Of a stretch of DNA of 64,000 nt, positions 11,080-23,412 are shown piece by piece. This DNA is from Cryptomeria japonica (lineage: Eukaryota; Streptophyta; Pinopsida; Cupressales; Cupressaceae). The first letter of the stretch is position 1; every line of letters starts with the position of its first letter. Under the pieces are notes generated by a model that was given only the letters and a program-made list of their open reading frames with translations, was not told the origin of the DNA and did not search any database. A program made the position numbers and the translations under genes. The stretch spans positions 142,687,976-142,751,975 of the forward strand of contig NC_081413.1 of NCBI RefSeq assembly GCF_030272615.1. The letters run 5' to 3'.

Positions 11080-11640
11080 AATGGTACCTCATTTAAGAAC
11101 AAATATGTTAAGAAATTCCTTGAGAAATACCATATCCAATGTATATTTTCTACTCCATACTATCCTCAATCAAATGGCCAATTCAAAGCCTCTAATCAAA
11201 TCATTGAACAAATCCTTCATAAGATTGTCAACAAGCATGGTAAGGATTGGCATACTCAATTAGCTTATGCTTTATTGGCCTACAGAACTAGTGTGTTATA
11301 GCTACAAGTACAACTCCTTATAATATTGTTTACGTTTATAATGCATTTATGCATTTGGAGTTAGAGATTCCTTACCTACAAATTTCTCATAATGAAATAA
11401 TTGATGATGACTTGTATAGAGAGAAACATCTCCAACAACTTGAGATGCTCAATGAATAATGTATAAATGGTCTCAAACATATTTAAGCCTATCAAAAGAC
11501 TTTGCATTGAATCTATAATGATGGCTTGGACCATACATCATTATAGACATCTATGGATCAAGTTCTTACAATATAGCAGATTTGGAAGGTATTCCTCTCA
11601 TAGAACCCATAAATGCTATGCATCTTTGAAGATACTATGA
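11080..11640 (+). pseudogene. Gypsy integrase, 3' part (element E)
   Basis: Resumes the integrase interrupted at 2474. An open stretch to about 11300 reads NGTSFKNKYVKKF, then STPYYPQSNGQFKASN (the block leading to the catalytic Glu, here replaced by Lys), then HGKDWHTQLAYALLAYRTS. Beyond 11300 the C-terminal region is readable only with frameshifts (PYNIVYVYNA, LELEIPYLQIS, LQQLEML). The missing Glu and the many stops show a dead gene. The conserved NKHGKDWH..L..ALLAYRTS block is typical of plant gypsy integrases. Confidence 0.8.
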
Positions 11641-14116
11641 TTAATCCTCTCCTTTTCCCTTCCCTTTCTTTTTTCTCTTTTCTCATCTTCATTGAGTGGT
11701 ATGCTAGCATGTTCATCATTAAATCATGTTATATTAGTGTAATGGTTAGATAATTAGGGTTTCACCAATTGAGATAATAAAACTACTAATCTTACCTAAG
11801 TAAACATTACATTAAAATGGAGGGTGAATCAAATTAGATCCAGCCACAATCCAATTAGGAAAAGGGCTAAAGTGTTGATCAGATTCAATTGGGGTGTTTG
11901 CCTCTCCTTTTTTAGTTAAAATTGGATGGAAGTTGTATAGTTTAGGACAAGACAATGAACAATTGAAGTAAGACAATAATAATAGACTGCTATAGATATT
12001 AGATAGAGACACAAATAAGGATCTAAGTAGAAGAATAAGATCATAACATGTTCTTGAAAGTTTAGGCTGATTTTCTAGGACCAAGGAGGTGTGTCACCCT
12101 AGTCCTTTAATTATGAGGTAGATAAATAGGATCTATTTCAGATCAAAGAGATACACTGGATTCACTACTTGAAACTCAGGTCAAATTTCTGGGACTAGGA
12201 AGTGGTGTTGTCCGGGTCCTCTACTTTTTACTCCATCAAAATCTAGATCAGGTAAAAAATAGGATTTGTTTGCCTCAAGGGTTAAACCCTAGTATAGGAA
12301 TTAACCTTGAAATTAATATTGTAATTTTAATGGAAAGAGAATTCAAATTGTTTTAAAATACTTTCTTTTTGAGGGAAAGGCTAGATCTATAATTGGATGC
12401 TTGTAATTGAAATGTATACCATGATAAAGCTTTCTTTAATCTTCATAGAATGGTTTTAGGATGTCTTATAGAATGTCTTAAAAAGTTGATCATGGATACA
12501 ATATTCAATGCTTAAACTTTACTAAACTTCTCCTTCAATGCTTGATGAATGCTTGATTGCTTTCTCACTTGAGTTTGCTAGAGTATAAATGAGATCTTAT
12601 AAGTTCTAAGGTTTTCAAATGAGATGTGTAGTCCTTTGTTTATGCCTAATTTCTCAAAAATAAATTTAATTTGTGGAGTAGGCCAACATAGGATCTAATT
12701 TCCCACTCACTTGATGTGACTATTATGAGGACCAAAATTGGGTCTTGATTGAGAGGATGGGGGCCCTACGGTGCCATGGTTCTGACAATCAAGACTCAAT
12801 TTTGGGTTAGAGACAAGAGAGAAGGTGAAAATGTAGGTCTGTGGGGTGGTGTGAGTAGAATCAAAATAGTCATCAGGCATCAAAAGATGAAACACCAAGG
12901 TGAGGTCTAGGTGAAGAGGAAATTGTATGCAGATACAATTTACAATGCTACATGTAGCCCCCACTATAATGGGAGAATGAGACCAAACCCATATTCATGG
13001 TAAAATACAACATTGCATTAAAAAAATTTCGCCAAGATATCGAAGAGACAAGACACATTAAGCCCCTAGGGATTCTAGGATCCTCTTCCTCTAATATCAA
13101 GATTTAGTACATACTATGAGTCATGAAAAATAAAAAACCAAATTACAAAGAAAAAGGCTCAATTTCAAAAGTAAGTTGAATATCAAAAACATGGCATGGT
13201 GTGTGCATAAAGTTCAACATGGAGCAAAGTGTATGCCCACACATTAACATGATTGCGTACACCTTATCAGGAGCAAATTTAAGGTAGCATGCATCCAAAA
13301 GAAAAGCACATTACCATAATGGGATTAACCCTACAAAGGACAAATCAAAGGATAATGGTCACAAAACATATAGGAAAAAGCATATAAGAGATCCACTAAC
13401 TTTGGGATTAGTATGCATTTATGATAAATAATGTATATCAATAATAATTGGATTGAATTGACCTCATCCCCCAAAGGTAGTGGAATACAAACACAATGGA
13501 AGAAGATAACAAAGAGATAACAAACAAATATTTTTTGATTCAATATGGAAGAGACCAAAAAGCGATCTCAATACTTTGCATTGTCCCCAAGTACACAACA
13601 CAAGAGTACATTGATGAACAATAGCACATGTACGGAATAATATAGATACAATATATAGAAGAATTAAGATACAAATAGAGGAATGTCACAACGGTTTTGG
13701 CCTCTTTATTACCTTGCACCAATGAAGTAACAAGGGTCATCCAAAGAAAATCTAGCATAACACAAAAACATGTCAAGCAACACATCACAATGAAAGCACA
13801 TCCGGAACAAGAAAACACACAAAAGAGAATCTATGACACAAATGATGCTATTCAAGCAAATCATCCACCTCCTAATCTTGCTTAATATTATCTAGGGATG
13901 GTGGACAAGATGCAAGAGGAGGCACAACAAGAACAGTAGATGGAGATACTACAAGTTCCAAACAAGGACCATGCTCTAATGATGGATCACTTTGTTTGTT
14001 ACTATGAGCCAGGGTTAATGCTTTTGAAAAGTGTCAAGATAAATCATGATTAATATCAACAAGTTCATACATATCATCATAATTTTTAGGATCATCAACA
14101 TTAGCATGAACAATAT
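11641..14116. other. Non-coding stretch downstream of gypsy E
   Basis: About 2.5 kb without a credible gene. The ORFs here (such as 11812-12084 and 13540-13818, both minus strand) have random-looking composition. It is a plausible place for the 3' untranslated part of gypsy E, but I see no purine tract or LTR edge that proves it. Confidence 0.4.
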
Positions 14117-15005
14117 TATAGACGTCTAAAATTTATTAAATTAATATTTAGTTAATTTAAGCCTTCCCATGTAATTAATTAATTTAATTGTGCTGATCCC
14201 CTTTCTCTTAAGGTTAATTAAATCAAATTTAATTAATATTATCACTATAGTACTATAATTAATTTATCAAAATTAATTATTCCTCATTCTTCTTAAGTCA
14301 TCTCAATCTTTATTTCTTCTAAATCTCTATTAGTTAATTAACTTCAATTAACTAAGCTAACCATGCAATTCCTACAAATCTATTTTTCCTAATACTCATC
14401 TAGCCTAATTAATTCTTCCCTAATCATGCTTATCATAATCCCCCAATTTTATATTCCTCTACTCATTCTCTCTCCTAATGTCACATCCTTCTAACCTTCC
14501 CACTTGCACTCTAATCCCTCATTAACTCCTAATCACTCCTAATCACTTCTAATCATTTGTACACCTTGATTAGGGACGGGTCAACTCCTTTCCATAAATG
14601 TCTTTCCCATCTCACCCTCTAACCTTAAATGCCACCAACTTTGGCTCTTCCAAGGGATTTTACATTTTGTGAGTCTCCCCATGCATCCTCTTCCCAAGGA
14701 ATTTTTAATTCCTTTTCCCATTTATTCTCCCCACACTATCTTTTATTTTAAAATTTAATTCATTTGTCCTCCCCCAAGGAATTTTATATTCCTTTTTCTC
14801 TTCCCAATGTACTTGGGGAACTTTTCCCCATGTACTTGAGACGTGTGGAGACAAGAAATGTCTTTATGGAAAATCGCTTGGTTCTCCCACTTGGTCCTCT
14901 CAATCCTAGCCATCCATTGCAAATCAATCTCGGCCCTTCATTTTGGCCTCCTCCAATCTATAATTTAACCCATTAAAATCATCTATTTCTTTTTAGTATA
15001 TTGTT
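14117..15005 (+). repeat. Gypsy-type LTR, left part, broken by the LINE
   Basis: Begins TATAGACGTCTAAAA, resembling the starts of the gypsy LTRs at 54800 and 61931 (minus-strand TGTATACAACTAAAAA and TGTAGACATATAAAAA). Like them it has a TTAATTAATTTAATT-rich U3 followed by a C-rich stretch ending in a TATA-like CTATAATTT at 14957-14965. The LINE enters at 15006. The downstream half should continue at 22997, but the 3' end cannot be fixed. A solo LTR and an element end are both possible. Confidence 0.5.
14993..15005 (+). repeat. LINE target-site duplication, left copy
   Basis: TTAGTATATTGTT, identical to 22984-22996, immediately next to the A-rich 3' end of the LINE. Confidence 0.85.
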
Positions 15006-15159
15006 TTTTATTAAGAAAAATCAGGTTTTAAGAGACACTAAACCCACTTACATATTGAAAAGAAAAGCAATAGAGAAACTAGAGAAGATAGAACAAAGAG
15101 AGAAAGGCTGCAAAAGAACAACACAAAAGACAACAGCCAAAGTAAAGAACAACAAAAGG

Positions 15160-17075
15160 TCAGTGAGAGACTTGCACACCTAAAAAAAATTTACCCAGCA
15201 TCATCGTCACATTTGTTGCCTCTTTCAGGTCTTTATTTTCCCACACCTGTTGATTACCTTTGGTCTTCAGCTCCAGCTCTCTTGCATTTTTCCTAGTTCT
15301 ACATCTGGAAGAGTGTTGAGAAGAACTAGAAGCCAGCTTGTCATCAATAATCACAGTGTCTTTATTTTGTTTATCCTTCTCTAGGCAAGAAACTAGCACA
15401 TTCATGTTTTGAGAAGATACCTTCAACATAGCCAGGCTATGCTCCATGAATTTCCTCAGAGCACTCTTAGTTTTTTGAATCGATTGTTTATCAGATCATT
15501 ATCAAAATCACCCTTTTCTTTGAGAGTCTTCACCACAACCTCCAGGTGCTTCTAATCTCCCTTTATAATCTCACTTTCTAACTAGTCCAAAAAAAAAATT
15601 TCATTCTTTGTTGCACTATTATCCTCTACATTTTCCTCTTTTCCTTTAATGTTTATATCCTTAACCAAATTATCAATTTTGAAATCTAGCTCTCTCTGTT
15701 TTTCCTGAATGCTGGTAATGTTATCAACCACCCACTTCTGGAAATTGAACATTTCCAGAGTGTTGTTTCTAGCATCATTCAGAATGGAATCCACATTCTC
15801 CATTTCCTGGGCAGAATCCTTAGACCTAGGGTTTCCCTCCTCCATATTATGCTGAACATCATCCCTATTGTCTGAATCATAGGGATTATCCTTCGCCTCT
15901 GACTCTTCAACATACTCTTCTCTCTGCTCATTATCCTTGTCTCCTTCCTCACCCTCAACCTCCTTCTCTTACTCATTCTCCACCACTTCTTCCACCTCCT
16001 TCTCTTGCTCCTGCTCAGAAACAACCTTCTCTTTAGTGTCTTCTTCAACTTTTTCACTAACCCTCAATTTCTTTTTAGGAGGAAGATTGGAAGAATCCTC
16101 ATCAGAGTCAAAACTGCTACAATCCTCAGAAATATGGGCATTCTCCACAAAGGAATCATCCTTATTAGCCTTAAATTTACCCTTAAGATGCTCATATATT
16201 AACAAAATAAGACCTTTGTGATAAATGGGGTAGGAATTAGGTTTCTTAGCATGGTCAGCCAAACAATCATTAAGGGAGGAGGCCAAATAGAAGAGTAGAG
16301 ATATCTTAGAGCCATGGCGAAAGTGATTAAGGATAACAAAGTGGTAATTATAGACTTTCAAAAACCTAGCATCAACTATAAGATACTCCATTAACACTTT
16401 CAACATTTTCTGCCAAAAGGATTTTAGATGGTTAGGGAGATAATAGGAAGTATTATCCTTTTTGGTGAGGCGAGCCCTTTCTTCTTTGTTCATGGGGAAA
16501 TTCTTGATGGCTTCCACCGAGAACTTGCGGTCTCTATAAAACTTGATGTCATCCTTTTGCAAACCGGTCACCTCAGCCACCAAATCTTCATCCACTCTCC
16601 AGATCTGACTAAACAGAGTAACTTTGTTATTTTTCCAACCCTTGGCAAAACCATGGGAAACGAACTTCTTGCTTCCATGAAATTTCCCCATATAATTAGT
16701 GAAGCCATATTTATGCAACCTTCTCCAAATTTTCCTTTCACCCTTCCAACTATCGCAGTTGGTGGGCCCATTACGGTTGAGGTGTCCTCCAGTAATGTGA
16801 TAGTTGTTCAACTCAAAACCCTCAAGGGAGCGCAAACTGACCAAATGTTGAAGAACAGAGAAGCTGGAATCGAAAACCAAGGTAATTTTCTTGTTTATCA
16901 AGTAGCCTTTTAAAACATGCAAATTAACCCAATACTTAATATGATAAGGCCCTTCACACCTATACTCATTAGCACAACGCCTGAGACAGGTCATCATCTG
17001 ACAATCCACCTCACTCCAAAATCTATCATTGAAGTCCGAACTCAGAAAGGTAATAATGAAGTTAATATCTACCAT
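15160..17075 (-). pseudogene. LINE ORF3, unknown protein with acidic/helical tail
   Basis: An open stretch of 391 codons runs from 17144 to 15969, then continues with stops to 15160. The candidate start ATG at 17075-17073 overlaps the ORF2 stop (TAA at 17064-17062) by 14 nt. An in-frame ATG at 17144 lies further upstream. The first 300 codons look globular: KVTLFSQIWRVDEDLVAEV, then a basic region, then DARFLKVYNYHFVILNHFRHG and HKGLILLIYEHLKG. The rest is Glu/Lys-rich and probably coiled coil. I know no standard LINE domain like this. Two explanations fit: a captured host or retrotransposon ORF, or a lineage-specific accessory protein. The LINE ends shortly after it. Confidence 0.65.
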
Positions 17076-20000
17076 GGATTTTGTCATAAAATAATTGCTC
17101 TCGGACTTTGTTCTTACATGATGACTCTCCAATATAGTTAGCATCTTCCACTAAAATGAGCCCCTCATTGGCTAACAAATTGGCTACCCTATTACCTTCC
17201 CTAAAGGTATGGGTAATAATCACACTATCATAGGTGTCTAACAATTTTTTAGCCCTATCAATGATATTTTGGATATTCCAAGATGGGGAACTAATACCTT
17301 TAATAGCCTGAATTATATTAAGGGAATCCCCCTCCAACCAAATTATTTTAAAATTGAAGCTTTGAACAAGTTGAAGACATTTTAACATTTCTAGAGCTTT
17401 TGCCACATGGTTGTTTTGAATTCCAAAGGGAGAGGCAATCACAGCAACACAAAAGCCATAAGAGTTTTTGATAACCCCTCCCCCTCCAGCATTCCCCAGA
17501 TTTCCTTTAGCTACTCCATCAAAGTTCACCTTAACCCAATCATGAGGAGGGAGCCTCCAAACCACATTATCTCTTCTACTCTTCATATTAGACTTCCAGA
17601 CCTTGTTTATCAAATTCCATTCAGTTAGAATGCTTTTCTCATTATCAGTCATATCAATATAACTACATTGCTTGTTACTTTTGTGAATGGTATTGATGTT
17701 TTCTTTAATATCCCTACAAATCTTTTCAAAAACCACCTGAGAAGAACATTAGTCTCCCTAAAAATTATATTGTTCCTCTCCTTCCAAATATGCCAGTAGG
17801 TCATAGGAAGAACAAAGGACCAGAGGGTCTTAATCATGGGAAGCTTGGTAGGGAAAATCCAATGCCAATGGACTTCCTTAAAACTATTCTGCATAACCCA
17901 ATCAACTTTCCATTGTGTCCACACTTTACCCCAGATTTCCCAGGTAAAAGAATAGTGAATGGACAAATGATCCACAGACTCATCCTCTTTCTAACATAAC
18001 TCACACCTATTAGGAATCATAAATCCTCTTCGAACCAGGTTATCAATAGTAAGAATCTTTTTGTGAATTGCAAGCCAGAAAAACATATTAACTTTAGGAA
18101 TGAGGAATCTATTCCAAACTTTAGCCTATATAGGGTTGCAGGCCTGCATAACTATTTTATTTGTAAGTAGAAGAAATAGTAAAATTACCCCTAGGATTAC
18201 TCTTCCATAAGAAGATATCATCTGAATCTTTGCTGACAGAAAATGACAGCAAATCATGCTGGAGCGAAGAAAATCCAGCATAAACCACATGAAGTCTAAT
18301 CCATTTATTCTCCTCCCAATAATTATAGACCATAGAACCAAACCTCCTTTTACAATCTTCAATGAAATGGCTGCAATCCTGATTAAAAAGAGGCTCATCT
18401 TTGATCCAGACATCCTCCTAAAATCTGATTTTATTACCTTTGCTAAGGACCCAGCTAGCTCCAGCTTTAGCAACTTTAATAGATTTTATCATACTATTCC
18501 ATATAAAAGATCCAACAGGGATATCTTCATAATAGAGAAGGGAATGAATGGGTTGATTATGGATGTATTTGTCAAACCACACCCTACTCCAATCTCTCTT
18601 AATACCATATGCCCTCCAAATCTGTTTGGCTAGGAAAGCTTTGTTGAAAGGTTTAAGAGATTTAATACCTAACCCCCATTACTTTTAGGACCACAGACTT
18701 TATCCCAGGCAACCAAAGAAATCCTTTTCTTATCTTCCACACTAGACCAAAGAAATCTTTTTTGAATTCTTTCTAAAGCTTCTGCAAATTTGACCGGTAT
18801 ACTAAAGAAGCTAAGAGCATAAACAGGCAGATTCTGAAGGGTAGCTTGAAGAAGCTAAAGCTTACTAGCCTGTGATAACATAGAACCTTTCCAACCAGCC
18901 AATTTTTTGTTGAACTTATCTATCAAAGAATTCCAGAAAGAGTTTGGAGGAGCCAAACAAAGAGGGAGACCCAAATAAGTAGAGGGGAGCAACTCAACCT
19001 TACAACCAATTATGTTAGCAATCCTCTGCTACCTCAACAAGGGGGTGTTGATGAAGTAAATAGAAGATTTCTCCCAATTAACCTGCTGGCCAGTAGCAAG
19101 GGAATAAGATCTGAGAGCACTTTTGAAGGAAAAAGCTTCACTCATAGAAGAGTATCCCAACAATATAGTATCATCAACAAACTATTGATGAGTGTAGAAT
19201 AAATTAGCAGAAGAGGGTTGCAACCCTTTGATGGTCCTATTCTCTTTCAAATTTTGAATCAATCTACTCAAACATTTTGCCAAAATAGTGAAAAGAATAA
19301 GCAAGATAGGATCTCCTTGCCTGAAACCCCTTGAAGATTTACAAAATCTGGAAGGAGATCCATTAATAAGAATAGAAAAATTTGGTGTAGATATCAGCTC
19401 TCTAGTTATTTTGATAACCTTCTCATCAAATCCAAAGGCCTCCATGATCCTAAAAAGAACCTGCCATTCAACCCTATCATAGGCTTTTGCCAAATTCAGG
19501 TTTATGAGAAATCCCTCTTTGTTTGTAGCATTAAGAGAATGGATATTCTCATGCACAATAATTATAGAATCCAAAATCTGCCTACCTCGGACAAATCCTT
19601 TTTGCTCCTCAGAGATAACAAGGGGAAGAACAACCAGCAATCTAGAAGTCGGTACTTTTGAAATTATCTTGTAAGAAGAATTATATAGATTTATTGGCCT
19701 AAACTTACCCATAGAATCAACTCCAACCACCTTAGAAATTAGAGAAATGAAGGTAGAGTTGATTTCTTTAAGAATTCTTCTAGAGCCAAAGAATTCTTTT
19801 ACAGCATTGGCCATATCAGCCCCAACAATGTGCCAATATTCCTTAAAGAAAAACATGGGGAAACCATCCAAGCCCAGTGCCTTATCCCCTTAAAAGGAGA
19901 AAAAAACTCTTTTAATTTCATCAACTGAGGGGATGGCAAATAATATCTTATTCTAATTAGGTCCAATTATCTTAGGAATAATATCAACTAGATCTTGTTG

Positions 20001-21247
20001 CTTTATAATGTCAATTTCCTTGCTACCTGTCAGGAGGTTAGATAAGAACCTAACAACTTCATCACCTATATCATCATCTTTGACAAGAATTTTGTCATCA
20101 ACAATTAATCTGGAAATTTTGCTTGCTACTTTATGATTCATTGATGTCATATGAAAGAATTTAGTATTTCTATCACCAGCTTCTAACCAAATAGCCCTGG
20201 ATCTATGTCTCCAGTAAATTTATTCTCTTGAAATAGTACTATATAATTTGGCTAGAACCTCATCTTCTTTAGCCTTGGGGAAATTCTTATAACCATATTC
20301 CTGAATAGAATTTTGAATCTATTCTAATTCCTCCTTGAGCTTCCTCTTAGATTCAAAAATATCTCCAAAAACCTTTTTATTCCAAACCTTAATGTTGTCT
20401 TTGATATTTCTTAACTTTTTAGCAACTTTGAACATGGTAGAACCATCCACAGTTATATTCCACCATTTGGCAATGGAAGCTTCCAAAGAAGGGTGTAAAA
20501 TCCACATTTTTTCAAACTGGAATGGAAAGCAGTGTTTTCCCTTAATAGAATCTGCAACAAAAGAAATGGGATAATGGTCCAATCCAATTCTGTTAATAAT
20601 AGACAAAGAACATCTATACTTAAGGACCCAATCAGAAGTAATAAGGGATCTATCAAGCCTTACCTGAATAAGATCTCCTCCATCCCTTTGATTAGACCAA
20701 GTGTAGGAGGCTCGAGAAAGGTCAACATCAATGAGGGAATTGGCATTGATGAAGTCCATCAGATCAGTCCTGCTATCCAGTTGAGCTTAGGTTCCTCCAA
20801 ATTTATCAATCTCCTATAGAGGGGTGTTGAAAACTCCCATCAAAAGCCAACTATCCTGGGAGAAAATCCCTCTTTTCTACTGGATTTTGTCCCAAAACTT
20901 ACTCCTCACAGCTTTAGAGTTGGGAGCATAAATGTTGGTGACCACGCATTCCTATCCTTTAGCAATGCATTTCACTCTCATAGAAATGATGTTACCATCT
21001 TCATCAATCAGATCTCCATCAATAGCTTTCTTATTCCAAATATTGCAACCCCACCAGATGCTCCATTAGAACTACTACCACAAACACCCCCATGTTTAAA
21101 GAATTTTAATTTTTCAACATTTTCCTTACTCATTTTAGTTTTCTGAACTAGGATAATGTCCGGCTTATGATCTCTAATAAAATTCTTGAGCACCTCCTGT
21201 TTATGGAGACTATTTAGGCCTAGTATGATCCAAGAGATTACCTTCAT
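17062..21247 (-). pseudogene. LINE ORF2: endonuclease, reverse transcriptase, RNase H
   Basis: The ATG at 21247 begins MKVISWIILGLNS, the N-terminal strand of an apurinic-type endonuclease (the usual Asn-Ile-Arg-Gly is changed). HKPDIILVQKTKMS follows, where the catalytic Glu is replaced by Lys. RT blocks lie at 19871-19150: KFRPINLYNSSYKIISK, QKGFVRGRQILDSI, LAKAYDRVEW, GFRQGDPI and, after a stop, FVDDTILL (active site). A finger-like linker follows. RNase H runs from about 17560 to 17062: VKVNFDGVAKGN, WLEGDSLNI and HTFREGNRVANLLAN. The expected acidic residues in the AxAxLEM and final REGN-VAN blocks are Lys and Asn, so RNase H is probably inactive. Many stops are present. Confidence 0.85.
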
Positions 21248-21275
21248 TTGGAAACCTGGGAGTAGGATTCCTGAA

Positions 21276-22955
21276 TGGTTCGCTACCTTCCATCAGCTAT
21301 ATTTTGTTTTCTCTCCTGGTCCCTATACCACTTTGTAGTTTTACGTCTCCGTGGGGATTCAAAAAGACCAATATCTGCCTTAGACCTGGTTCTAGCTTTA
21401 ACCCCATTAGTACAACCTTTTTTCTTGTTTTCCTTTTTTCCCATTCCTATTAACTCTTCATCTTATTCATCTTTATATGCAGACTTCTTACTATTCCAAG
21501 GTTCTCCTTTTCTCTGAGAAGAGGTGGGTGAATCAGTTCCAAAGTTCTGGAATAGCGAGTTAAGGTTAACCTGGGGCAATCTGAACTGGGTCTTTTCTTC
21601 AATGATAACATCTGGACCTTCAGAGTCCTTTGAACACACTTTATTACTTTCCTATTCTGTATCTTTTGGAGACTCATATTGTGATTCATTTATGTCACCA
21701 ATCTCACCGTCTTCAAGAATTTCTTCTATAATTACATTTTCTTCCTCTTGAATATGTAAAGCTTCAAATCCATTGCTTGTTTTAACTTCAAATACATTCT
21801 CTTCATCCTTTCTAATTTCCTTCTAAGGAGTATCCTTGGAAGGACTAGCTTTCCTTTCATCCCTTGTTATATCTTTTGAGTTACTAGGAAGTCCAATTCC
21901 TCCTTTCGATCTACCCTCATTTTTGTTCATCTTCTCTTTTCAGATCTATTTGACATGATTATTGTGCTTTTGAGCATTCTTTGGGTTACTAGGACAAGCC
22001 TTGTCCCAATGTCCAACTTTCTTACAAGAGAAGCACACAAAAGGGAGGGATTCAAACTCTATAACTTTTTCCCACTTACCTATCTTGGAATTTATTTCGA
22101 TAGAGCTAGGAAGGTCCATGTTCTATGAGATATTAACGCATATCCTCACATACACTAGTCTCTTTCATGTTGCTGTCATAGATTCTATAGCCACAAGCTC
22201 CTTGAAGGATTTAGCAAATCTTGAGAGCATGTCCTCCAACCAAAATTCAAGTGGAAAACCAGGCGACCGCACCCAAACTGGGGTAGATTCAAAAAAGGAA
22301 TCATTGAGCTCCATTTTATTAAGGATAAAGAAGACTTCCCAAGCATCCAGGGTCCTCCACTTAGAGCCATTTCCAAATATTTAGCATGGGAGAAGGAAAA
22401 GAGAAAAAAAACCCTTGACAGGGCTGAGACATCAACCTATCCTTTCACCCTCCATTTTCTCTTCACAAAAGACCTAACAACTTCAATATTAGGTCTGGGT
22501 CCAACAAATTTCCCCACTAGAGAAAATTCCATTAGATAAATACTTTGATCTATGACCACATCTGGTACTGCAATAGCTAATCTGCCTACCTTTCTATCAG
22601 AAATATCTTCCAGAGAGGGAAAGGTACATTTACTAGTAGGCTTGTTTGCAAATAAACTGTTCCATGGTTTGAACACCTTGACTTCAACCATCTTTTCCAA
22701 CTCAACATTCAAGTTCTCGGGACCCAACTTTGAAGAATCTTTAGTATTTTTAAAGTCAAGAGGAGGGTCTTGATGTCGTGGGTCCCCATCCTTTTGACCA
22801 TCCTCATCATCCACCATAGATCCCAAAGAGACAAGTTGTCCTTTAGCTGCAGAGGCAACAGAGCCAGAGAAACCAGCCACACTATTCCCTCCATTCGCAG
22901 AATTCAAATTTCCCTCCAGCTGTGCTATTCCCTCCAGCTGTGCTATTCCCTCCAT
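21276..22955 (-). pseudogene. LINE ORF1 (RNA-binding, DUF4283-type, CCHC knuckle)
   Basis: Starts at 22955 with a tandem repeat of the heptapeptide MEGIAQL/EGIAQLE. The domain around 22600-22200 has the plant LINE ORF1 signature: FPSLEDIS, then SLVGKFVGPRPNIEVVRSFV and KRKWRVKG, followed after a stop by MALSGGPWMLG. A knuckle CFSCKKVGHWDKAC lies near 22020-21980. The C-terminal third is acidic and ends just before ORF2. Such proteins coat LINE RNA and assist reverse transcription. At least four stops or frameshifts break the frame. Confidence 0.8.
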
Positions 22956-22983
22956 GTTTTTTCCAATACTTGTAGACTTCTTC

Positions 22984-22996
22984 TTAGTATATTGTT
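22984..22996 (+). repeat. LINE target-site duplication, right copy
   Basis: TTAGTATATTGTT, identical to 14993-15005, about 28 bp upstream of the LINE ORF1 start. The short leader suggests slight 5' truncation or a very short 5' UTR. Confidence 0.85.
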
Positions 22997-23407
22997 GTAA
23001 AAGTCAATTTGAGTAACAATTGAAAGTTCTTAAGCTTGTTTAAGGTAGAATATAAAGTACATATTTGGTTTATTTTAGTTAAATAAATGTGATTCAAATT
23101 GATTTTAATATGTTTGTATGAGTGTGCAAGATGTTACAATGTAGATGAATGATTTATTAAAAAAATCATGACAATATGAAGATTGAAAAACAGTTGTAGC
23201 AAAGAGCTCTAGACATTAACTTCAAACAACTCCTGACAACTCTTGACATTGTAGAAGGATTTGAAGACATTAAGAGAAGATATAGAAGACTTTTGAAGAC
23301 TCCAAAAATACTCCAACATTCATGCAAAATCATGGAGCACCAGTCATTCCTAAATAGATTAGAAAAGTATTTGTTTCCTATAAGTTGTAGTTGCACTCTA
23401 CACCATA
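22997..23407 (+). other. Continuation of the sequence interrupted by the LINE
   Basis: About 410 bp without a gene. By the TSD it is the continuation of 15005 and so probably the downstream half of the gypsy-type LTR that starts at 14117. No LTR end is visible before Copia-1 begins. Confidence 0.5.
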
Positions 23408-23412
23408 TTATC

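Larger units (their letters stand above)
15006..22983 (-). mobile_element. Plant LINE (L1-type non-LTR retrotransposon) with three ORFs
   Basis: About 8 kb on the minus strand, bordered by a perfect 13-bp duplication TTAGTATATTGTT (14993-15005 and 22984-22996). The left end is the 3' end with a short A-run (TTAATAAAAA on the minus strand). The right end lies about 28 bp upstream of the ORF1 ATG. Order: ORF1 (DUF4283-type domain plus a CCHC knuckle), ORF2 (endonuclease, reverse transcriptase, RNase H), then a further ORF of about 640 codons. All frames carry stops. The long TSD, A-rich tail and domain order identify target-primed insertion. The extra 3' ORF is not part of the standard L1 plan. 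Confidence 0.9.

Noticed and set aside
11812-13818. Several minus-strand ORFs of 75-92 codons
   Set aside because: No conserved motif, no neighbour relation, and lengths expected by chance.
16428-16913. Plus-strand ORF of 161 codons across LINE ORF3
   Set aside because: Antisense shadow of the open LINE ORF3. No motif and no start context.
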